NCBI GenBank assembly: GCA_001887945.1
Contig: LDOQ01000066.1
Span: 62,001-126,000, forward strand
Length of the DNA: 64,000 nt
Source of the DNA: Spraguea lophii
Lineage: Eukaryota; Microsporidia; Spragueidae
Direction of reading: 5' to 3'
Part shown: piece by piece, positions 58,050-64,000 of the stretch
Layout: every line of letters starts with the position of its first letter
How positions within the stretch are numbered: the first letter of the stretch is position 1
Program-made: the position numbers and the translations under genes
The notes under the pieces: model-generated
The model's input: only the letters and a program-made list of their open reading frames with translations
Database searches by the model: none
What the model was told of the DNA's origin: nothing

Positions 58050-59504
58050 ATGTCTTTTGGAAACAGAAATTTCGGCAAGAAGAAAAATGATGACATATAT
58101 AGTTACAGACGTGAGAGATTCACAAAAAGAGTATATGATGATATTAAACCCGCAGATAATGGAGATAGACCACCAGTTCAATTTGAGAAGAATTTTTATA
58201 AAGAAGCAGAAAGAATTACAAATCTGACAAAAGAAGAAGTTCAGAGATTTAGAGATGAAGGAGAAATGAAAATTTATGGAAATGATATTCCTAAACCAAT
58301 AATAAATCTTGATGATATACAATTTGGAACAAATGTGATGAAAACATTAGAAAGAATGGGAATAACTAAACCAACAGCAATACAAGCACAGGGATGGCCT
58401 ATGGCCCTATCAGGAAGAGATATGGTAGGAATAGCTCAGACCGGTTCTGGTAAAACTATATCATTTGTTCTTCCAGCTTTAATTCATGCTAGTCAACAAG
58501 AAGGATTAAGAAGAGGAGATGGTCCAATAGTATTGGTATTAGCACCAACAAGAGAATTAGCATTACAAATTAAAGAAGTCTTTGACGAGTTTTGCAAAGC
58601 ATTTAGAATGAGATGCGCAGCAGTATACGGTGGAGTTAGTGCATATTCTCAAAAACAAGAATTAAGAAACGGAGTAGAAGTTTTAGTAGCAACCCCAGGA
58701 AGATTGATAGATCTCCATGAACAAGGCTTTATTCCATTGGAAAGAGTATCTTTCTTGATTCTCGATGAAGCAGATAGAATGTTGGATATGGGATTTGAAC
58801 CACAATTAAGAAAAGTTATTCCCAAGACCAATGAGGATAGACAAACACTTATGTGGAGTGCAACATGGCCAAAAGAGGTTGTTGAATTAGCAAGAACTTT
58901 TATGACAGATTACATTCAAGTAAACATCGGTAGTACTGAATTAACATCTAATAGTAAGATTATCCAAAAAATTACAGTATGCCAAGAAAGAGATAAATTT
59001 GATGAAATAATCAAAGTTATCAATGAATTCGGTAACAATGACAAAATAATCATTTTCTGCAACAAAAAAAGAACATGCGATGATTTGGAATACGATTTAA
59101 GAAAAAAGAAATATGACGTTGCTGCTATCCACGGTGATAAATCGCAACAAGCAAGAGATAAAGTTATTTCTGATTTTAAAAAAGGAAGAATTCAATGCTT
59201 AATAGCTACAGATGTAGCAGCCAGAGGTTTAGATGTTAAAGAAGTAAAAGCAGTTATAAACTATGATTTCCCTACTAACTGTGAATCATACATTCATAGA
59301 ATAGGAAGAACAGCAAGAGGAAATGATGCAGAAGGAACAGCTATAACATTCTTTACTTACGGAGATAGAAATAATACAAAAGGACTCATAGCAATCTTAA
59401 AAGATGCTAACCAAGATGTTCCTAGAGAATTATCTGATATGATGTCCAAATCCAATTACTCTTCTTACTCCAGAAACACCCATTCTTTTAGAAGAAGATA
59501 TTAA
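58050..59504 (+). CDS. DBP2: DEAD-box RNA helicase Dbp2 (DDX5/p68)
   Basis: ATP-dependent RNA helicase of ribosome assembly and mRNP remodelling. The 484-residue protein has FYKEAERITNLTKEEVQRFR and PKPIINLDDIQF before the core, Q-motif PTAIQAQGWPMALSGRD, motif I AQTGSGKT (129-136), motif II DEAD (239-242), motif III SATWP (270-274), and HRIGRTARG near 409. The pattern GWPxALSGRDMVGIAxTGSGKT with SATWPKEV is specific to the Dbp2/DDX5 group. The RGG tail of yeast Dbp2 is replaced by a short Ser/Tyr/Arg end. CAACCC directly precedes the ATG. Confidence 0.96.
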   Translation: MSFGNRNFGKKKNDDIYSYRRERFTKRVYDDIKPADNGDRPPVQFEKNFYKEAERITNLTKEEVQRFRDEGEMKIYGNDIPKPIINLDDIQFGTNVMKTLERMGITKPTAIQAQGWPMALSGRDMVGIAQTGSGKTISFVLPALIHASQQEGLRRGDGPIVLVLAPTRELALQIKEVFDEFCKAFRMRCAAVYGGVSAYSQKQELRNGVEVLVATPGRLIDLHEQGFIPLERVSFLILDEADRMLDMGFEPQLRKVIPKTNEDRQTLMWSATWPKEVVELARTFMTDYIQVNIGSTELTSNSKIIQKITVCQERDKFDEIIKVINEFGNNDKIIIFCNKKRTCDDLEYDLRKKKYDVAAIHGDKSQQARDKVISDFKKGRIQCLIATDVAARGLDVKEVKAVINYDFPTNCESYIHRIGRTARGNDAEGTAITFFTYGDRNNTKGLIAILKDANQDVPRELSDMMSKSNYSSYSRNTHSFRRRY

Positions 59505-59813
59505 AATTAAACGAATTTAAAAGTTATTTAAGAAGTTAACAGAATATAAGAATAGATATCTATATAATTTATAGACATGTACAATGTATAACAAGCGCTG
59601 TGTATATATTTACAAATAAAGATAGACAATTTTGAAATGTTTATTTTTATTTGTATCTTGTTATCATCTTACTTCTTTTCTTGTTAACTTATGTTTTATT
59701 ATTTTTTTTTATTTATTCTTTTTTATATTTTATTTTACTCTAAAGATATTATAATATTATTTTATCATAATATTTATGTTTTAATATTATTATTTTATCA
59801 TATTGTTCAGCTT
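59505..59813. other. 3' region of DBP2, nothing recognised
   Basis: About 310 bases, T-rich toward the end. No structured element was seen. Confidence 0.45.
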
Positions 59814-60190
59814 TATCAATAAAGTTTATTTTATTTTTTTAAGTAATATTTTAATTGTTGTTAAACTGTCTCTACCGATTATGATACATTATAGCACGAC
59901 TATTAATTTCCGAAATCACAAGCAAATTATATTAACTGTTCTTGTTACATATATGTATTAAACTCATCTTGCATTGCTCTCAAGAACGTTAGAATTTACG
60001 CATAATACAATCTTTATTGTTTTAACCTTCATGAAATTTTAATCTTCTTCTTTGGATAACATTGGCTGAGTCATAAATCAATATTGGGATCGTAATTATA
60101 GCATTTAAGTATTATTTTAATCTAATAATAACGCTGTCGTATAACGCACACCTAAATTTCGTATATTAACCTCTCACTTATCTAGCTACT
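59814..60190 (+). repeat. Dispersed repeat family R, copy 13 (diverged, near full length)
   Basis: Aligned by order with copy 12: TCAATAAAGTTTATTTTATT, ATTAACTGTTCTTGTTACATATATGTATTAA, GAATTTACGCATAATACAAT, then GTAATTATAGCATTTAAGTATTATTTTAATC against CATACCAGCTAAACATTATTTTAATT. The similarity is diffuse but collinear over about 370 bases. Confidence 0.5.
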
Positions 60191-60427
60191 TTTTTATTTT
60201 CTTCTATCTCAACAATTTTTTTATATTTTTTTTCTTTTGAGAAATTTTCTATATGAAAGATGAAAATAAGTTAAATTTAAAATTTGGTTACCATATTACG
60301 ATCGTTGGATCAAACAAAATTAACATAGACTTAAATTGGAAAAACAATCTAATTCATATTTGGAAGTGTTATTACAACAATATCAATTGTTGTTTATACG
60401 TAATAATTAGATGCTTGTATTTTATTA

Positions 60428-60596
60428 ATATTATCATAAATATAATATTTTATAGTATATTATATTTATGATAATATCTTCTATAATACTTTAAATATAA
60501 GAATATATTATACTTATATTTCTATGTTTTAAAAAGTTATAGAAGATATATGAATATTTATAAAAAAAATATTTTATCATTTTCTTGATGATAAAA
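60428..60596. other. Array of three strong hairpins
   Basis: Hairpin 1: a perfect 20-bp inverted repeat ATATTATCATAAATATAATA (60428-60447) with its complement at 60458-60477. Hairpin 2: outer arms CTTCTATAA (60478-60486) and TTATAGAAG (60537-60545), with inner arms AAATATAAG (60493-60501) and CTTATATTT (60513-60521). Hairpin 3: TTTTATCAT (60572-60580) and ATGATAAAA (60588-60596). They are consecutive, in non-coding DNA upstream of the ethanolamine kinase gene. They could be a remnant of a foldback element, a structured RNA, or replication-related. The function is not known. Confidence 0.7.
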
Positions 60597-60772
60597 TTTT
60601 ACAGATATTCTATACACGTATAATTTTAATAGATCCTTTTTTTAATATCAACAAAAATAGAAAATAATTTATAGATTAAATATTCATTTTCCTTATATGT
60701 TATTTCTTGTTGCTTTTATTTACTAAATGTTATACCATTATGAATATTTTTATTTCTTTATTTTTATCCCGT

Positions 60773-61603
60773 ATGCAAGAAACACTCAATGAATCAGAAA
60801 AACTTACAAATGGACTTACAAATAAAGTATATTTATTAAAATGTACAAACAATTCATATATTTATAAAGAATTATCTGAAGATATTAGTGAAGTCGAACA
60901 GAAAATATTATATGCGATTGATAGACCCAAGACATTATATCATGGTAAACGACATATAATACAAGAATATATTCAATCAGAGGATATTGATATTAAAAAA
61001 GATAATATGGGGATAGCATTGGCTTTTAAGAAATTTCATAATTTGGATGTTGAAATAACATATACGTTTAAAGAAGATTTGATAAATCGGATGAAAGTAT
61101 TGGGTGATGAAAAATTGGAGAATGAAATATTGGAAAAGTTATCTAATATAAATTTACAATGTGTAAAATTATGTCATAATGATATACATAAGGATAATAT
61201 TTTAAAATGTGATGGTGAGATTTTTTTTATAGATTTTGAAAGTTGTTCGTTAAATGAACCTGCGTATGATATAGCAAATTTTTTTCGTGAATCGGAAATT
61301 TATACAAAAAATCCTCTTTCTGAAAATGAAAAATATTTATTTTGTGAAGTGTATCTAGATACAAAGGATAAAGATAAAATAATACAATTTTTAAAAAGGA
61401 TTGAAGAAGTTACCATATATACTGATTTATTTTGGTTTTTATGGGGAGTTAAAAAGATTGAAAAAAATGATGGTGAACAGGAATTTGATTATGCTGAATA
61501 TACATTTCGTAGATTTGAAAATTTATATAAGCAAGGGATAATAACACTGGATGCTGTTAAAAATAACAAAACTCTAAATTTTCTAAAGAAATTTATTAAA
61601 TAA
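60773..61603 (+). CDS. Choline/ethanolamine kinase
   Basis: First enzyme of the Kennedy pathway, phosphorylating ethanolamine (or choline) with ATP in the cytosol. From the chosen start it has 276 residues, shorter than yeast or animal kinases (about 360-530). The Brenner-type catalytic motif CHNDIHKDNIL (H-N-D-x4-N) and the metal-binding IDFESCSLNEPAYDIANFF are intact. LTNKVYLLK marks the nucleotide-binding start. I chose 60773 because TTTATCCCGT directly precedes this ATG. The frame is open to 60707, but those residues look like translated leader. Ethanolamine is favoured over choline by EPAYDIANFF style, not proven. Confidence 0.85.
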   Translation: MQETLNESEKLTNGLTNKVYLLKCTNNSYIYKELSEDISEVEQKILYAIDRPKTLYHGKRHIIQEYIQSEDIDIKKDNMGIALAFKKFHNLDVEITYTFKEDLINRMKVLGDEKLENEILEKLSNINLQCVKLCHNDIHKDNILKCDGEIFFIDFESCSLNEPAYDIANFFRESEIYTKNPLSENEKYLFCEVYLDTKDKDKIIQFLKRIEEVTIYTDLFWFLWGVKKIEKNDGEQEFDYAEYTFRRFENLYKQGIITLDAVKNNKTLNFLKKFIK

Positions 61604-61629
61604 AAAATAAAATAATAACTATTTAAAGT

Positions 61630-62571
61630 TTATTCTTTTATACCATCAAAGATATCAGACCGTCTTGTAGGTTTGGGTGAATTTTTGAAATATTCATGTT
61701 GTAGAATATTTTTAGTTGTTATTCTCATTGGTGGATTGTATATAAACATCTTTCCCATCAAATCCAATGCATCTTTAGAAGCTCCTGTAAATAAAGCATT
61801 TAAAGGTGTTTTCGGATAATTTGGTAATTCAATATAATCGGGTAACATTTTCATCTGTGGCCATTCTTTTTCTGTGGGTGTTCCTAATGCTCTAAAAATA
61901 GTATCTAACTGATTAATGTCATCATTTCCAGGAAGATAAGGAACCCTTAGAAAAAGTTCGGCAAAAATACATCCTATTGACCAAATATCTACACAAAACC
62001 CATAAAGATTAGATCCAAATAATAATTCAGGGGATCTATACCATCTTGTAGCTACAGTGGGTGTAAAATGATCAAGACCAATTGATCTAGCCAATCCTAA
62101 ATCAGCAATCTTTATAACACCTTGGGAATCTATTAAAATATTCGAAGGTTTTATGTCTCTATGAATAAAAAATTTTTTATGCATAGCAAATACACCACGA
62201 ACAATCATATACATCCAAGCTTTTATATCGGAGGGCATAAAAATAATATTCTTATTCTTGATTATAGATTCTAAACTACATCTAACATGTTCTAAAACAA
62301 TATTCAAAGAATCATTATGAAAAAATACATCATGTATACGTATTACATATTTATCGTTTATTGCTCGCAATGCTTTTATTTCTCTTATTGCACTGCCATC
62401 GATACCTGCAGTTCTATTTTTTATCTTTTTTATTGCTACAACTCTCTTCATAGGTAAAATAGTTTCTTTAACAATTTTTGAATCACTTTCTCCTTCATAT
62501 TCTTCTGATTTATATATTACTGCATAAGCACCCTCTCCAATTTTACTTCTTCTAATATAGAAACTAGACAT
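61630..62571 (-). CDS. KIN28: Cyclin-dependent kinase 7 (Kin28), TFIIH kinase
   Basis: Kinase of the TFIIH-associated CAK module, phosphorylating the RNA polymerase II tail and/or CDKs. The 313-residue protein has IGEGAYAVIYKSEE, Lys48, the cyclin-binding helix GSAIREIKAL (59-68), HRDIKPSN (137-144), DLG in place of DFG (157-159), TRWYRSPELLFG and LRVPYLPGNDDINQLDTIF. The last two, with GTPTEKEWPQMKMLPDY and YNPPMRI, are specific for the CDK7 group. An insert of about 20 residues follows the glycine loop. ACCC touches the ATG. It converges on the ethanolamine kinase gene (27 bases). Confidence 0.9.
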   Translation of the reverse strand: MSSFYIRRSKIGEGAYAVIYKSEEYEGESDSKIVKETILPMKRVVAIKKIKNRTAGIDGSAIREIKALRAINDKYVIRIHDVFFHNDSLNIVLEHVRCSLESIIKNKNIIFMPSDIKAWMYMIVRGVFAMHKKFFIHRDIKPSNILIDSQGVIKIADLGLARSIGLDHFTPTVATRWYRSPELLFGSNLYGFCVDIWSIGCIFAELFLRVPYLPGNDDINQLDTIFRALGTPTEKEWPQMKMLPDYIELPNYPKTPLNALFTGASKDALDLMGKMFIYNPPMRITTKNILQHEYFKNSPKPTRRSDIFDGIKE

Positions 62572-62686
62572 GGGTTAGCATTCCAATTTTTTTATTTGCT
62601 TTTAAACAAACAAAGTTTAACGATTCTTCCAAATAAATTTATTTTCAAAAAATAAAATTTTATTTTTTAAAATTTTACACCCCCAA

Positions 62687-63118
62687 ATGGCACGCATGTA
62701 TTCAAACGGAAAAGGACAATCCAAATCTGTTACACCATACAACTTAACTTATCCTACTTATATCAAGCATTCTAAAGAAGAGATAGTTGATGTTATTCTT
62801 AACTTGGCTAGAAAAGGAACACCACCATCACAAATAGGTAATATTCTCAGAGATAACTATGGAGTAGGAAAATCTTTTGCTGTTACAAAAACCAAGATAT
62901 TAACACTTTTGAAAATCGCAGGATTAAAACCAGTAATCCCAGAAGATCTTAACAATATCGTAAAAAAATGTGTTAACATCAAAGCACATTTAGCCAAGTA
63001 TACAAACGATAAATCTTCTAAGTATCAGCTAATTCAAATGCAATCATGCTTATATAGAGTAGCTAGATATTATAAGAGCAAGAATGAATTACCAGCAGGT
63101 TGGAAACCTCCATTTTAA
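62687..63118 (+). CDS. RPS13: Small-subunit ribosomal protein uS15 (eukaryotic S13)
   Basis: Component of the 40S subunit. The 143-residue protein is full length: MARMYSNGKGQSKSVTPYN, KGTPPSQIGNILRDNYGVG, KILTLLKIAGLKPVIPEDL and RVARYYKSKNELPAGWKPP follow the family throughout. CACCCCCAA stands directly before the ATG, one of the strongest start elements in the window, as expected for a highly expressed gene. It is divergent from KIN28 with about 115 bases between starts. Confidence 0.97.
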   Translation: MARMYSNGKGQSKSVTPYNLTYPTYIKHSKEEIVDVILNLARKGTPPSQIGNILRDNYGVGKSFAVTKTKILTLLKIAGLKPVIPEDLNNIVKKCVNIKAHLAKYTNDKSSKYQLIQMQSCLYRVARYYKSKNELPAGWKPPF

Positions 63119-63299
63119 TAAAATATAAGGTTTAAGAAAATTGTATCTTTAAAAAGCTTTTTATTTTTTGAAGTCTTTATTTGTTTTTAGAGTTTTTATT
63201 TTTTAAAAATAATTTTATATTGATTTACGGAATTTAATAATTGTTAGTTCATTGTAAATTTTATCTCTCAATCGAATATAAATAAATTTACAAAACTTT
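63119..63299. other. Convergent 3' region of uS15 and calcineurin genes
   Basis: A+T-rich, about 180 bases. Nothing was recognised. Confidence 0.4.
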
Positions 63300-64000
63300 T
63301 CATTCAAATCCTAAACACGAACGCCAAAAATTATTTTCTTTATTTTGTATTTCTACTTTTTGTGCGGCTTTTCCTTCTGGAACAATCACTACTCTTTCAA
63401 GTGTTTCATCTATTTCAATATCATCTATCTTCTTTGTAATATTCGGTGCTACTGATGGTGGTGCTTTAATTGTTACACAACTAATTAGTTCATCCTCTTC
63501 TTTGGTTGTTTCATTAAATATATCTTTCCATTTTACTTCAGCATATTCTAAATCATCATTCGTGGATGCTGAGAGAGAATAACAGCTAAGATCTTCACTC
63601 TCTTCATCTATCAATTCATTTAAACATTCTCTTTCCTCTCTCATAATAGCCATGGATGTATTAAAAGATTCTATTTGTGATATAAATTGGTTTAAAGGTT
63701 TATTATCTGTAGAAGTAGTGGATAAGGTGCTTGTAGTATTTTCAGTCTCTTGAAGAATATCTAAGAAAAATTCAGATAATTTTTCGGAAATAAATGGAAA
63801 ACTCCAATTTATACTGTCAATAAAACCAGGAAGCACATATGGATGTTTTTTCTCTTTATATTTTTTTATCTCATAATTTTGACCATCAAAAATCATAACA
63901 GCACCAAAATTATTATATGCATCACAATAATTAGGCGCAGAAAATATAGTTATTACAGCAGGTAATTTATTCTCCCCATTGTATATTCTATACCCATTTT
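63300..64000 (-). CDS. CNA1: Calcineurin catalytic subunit A (PP2B), C-terminal part
   Basis: Ca2+/calmodulin-dependent protein phosphatase. The gene continues beyond the window: the frame stays open past the ATG at 63896 to the edge. The portion upstream of that ATG reads NGYRIYNGE, then ITIFSAPNYCDAYNNFGAV, the last core segment of PP2B. Next come KKHPYVLPGFIDSINWSFPF and ISEKLSEFF, equivalent to the calcineurin B-binding stretch after the catalytic domain. A regulatory region has SMAIMREERECLNELIDE, similar to the SVLREESE region. The tail is Glu/Thr-rich. At least about 230 residues are visible. The visible motifs differ from the PPP phosphatase at 4076-5443. Confidence 0.92.
   Translation of the reverse strand, partial: NGYRIYNGENKLPAVITIFSAPNYCDAYNNFGAVMIFDGQNYEIKKYKEKKHPYVLPGFIDSINWSFPFISEKLSEFFLDILQETENTTSTLSTTSTDNKPLNQFISQIESFNTSMAIMREERECLNELIDEESEDLSCYSLSASTNDDLEYAEVKWKDIFNETTKEEDELISCVTIKAPPSVAPNITKKIDDIEIDETLERVVIVPEGKAAQKVEIQNKENNFWRSCLGFE

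Noticed and set aside
60253..60471. 72-codon open frame on the plus strand
   Set aside because: Its second half is the arm of a perfect inverted repeat, it has no CCC element, and its composition is that of translated A+T DNA.

Overview
The window looks like nuclear DNA of a microsporidian (obligate intracellular fungus-like parasite), most likely from the Nosema/Vairimorpha side of the group. This is inferred from four things. It is extremely A+T rich. It has short single-exon eukaryotic genes (RNA polymerase I subunit, beta-COP, RACK1, Cbf5, calcineurin, CDK7, Smc6, Spo11). Several of these proteins are shorter than their yeast or animal homologues. Many genes carry a CCC element a few bases before the start ATG. 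Gene density is high in places (several convergent pairs end 27-60 bases apart), but 0.3-3 kb gaps hold decayed repeats. I found no rRNA or tRNA gene and no CRISPR array.

Layout. 1-6.5 kb: three peroxiredoxin paralogues around a Sac1-type lipid phosphatase and a PPP phosphatase, then RNA polymerase I subunit RPA12. 6.8-14.6 kb: a multi-pass transporter, a decayed Tc1/IS630-type transposase, a secreted-looking GNAT and an Asn-rich Pumilio-like protein. 15-23 kb: the DRG-binding protein DFRP1/Tma46 and the GTPase DRG1, separated by an ABCG-like protein whose ATPase domain has lost its catalytic motifs; then an Asn-rich WD-like protein. 23-31 kb: SulP transporter, Smc6, membrane RING protein and an AT-hook protein. 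31-34 kb: a gene-poor stretch with two related tiny secreted-type peptides and several repeats. 34-45.5 kb: Spo11, a GATA factor, a secreted metzincin protease, a small coiled-coil protein, sphingolipid delta-4 desaturase, an RNase P Pop5/Rpp14-like gene with a predicted 20-base intron, an ankyrin/anillin-like protein and a secreted LRR protein. 46.8-51.5 kb: beta-COP, ribosomal protein uL14, RACK1 and GINS subunit Psf3. 53-59.5 kb: a membrane protein between inverted repeat copies, then the co-oriented run Cbf5, Bud20/ZNF593, Trm112, an amino-acid transporter and a Dbp2-type helicase. 60.7-64 kb: ethanolamine kinase, CDK7, ribosomal protein uS15, and the C-terminal part of calcineurin A, which runs off the window.

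The genes are mostly housekeeping and are not arranged as one pathway. Some share a process: ribosome and translation (RPA12, Cbf5, Bud20, Trm112, Dbp2, uL14, uS15, RACK1, DRG1 with DFRP1), chromosome biology (Smc6, Spo11, Psf3), and lipids (Sac1, desaturase, ethanolamine kinase). The less explained material is a dispersed repeat family of about 0.4 kb (13 copies recognised, most truncated) that sits beside fast-evolving genes, the peptide pair, the pseudo-ATPase ABCG protein, the ultra-short intron, and an array of three hairpins near 60.5 kb.
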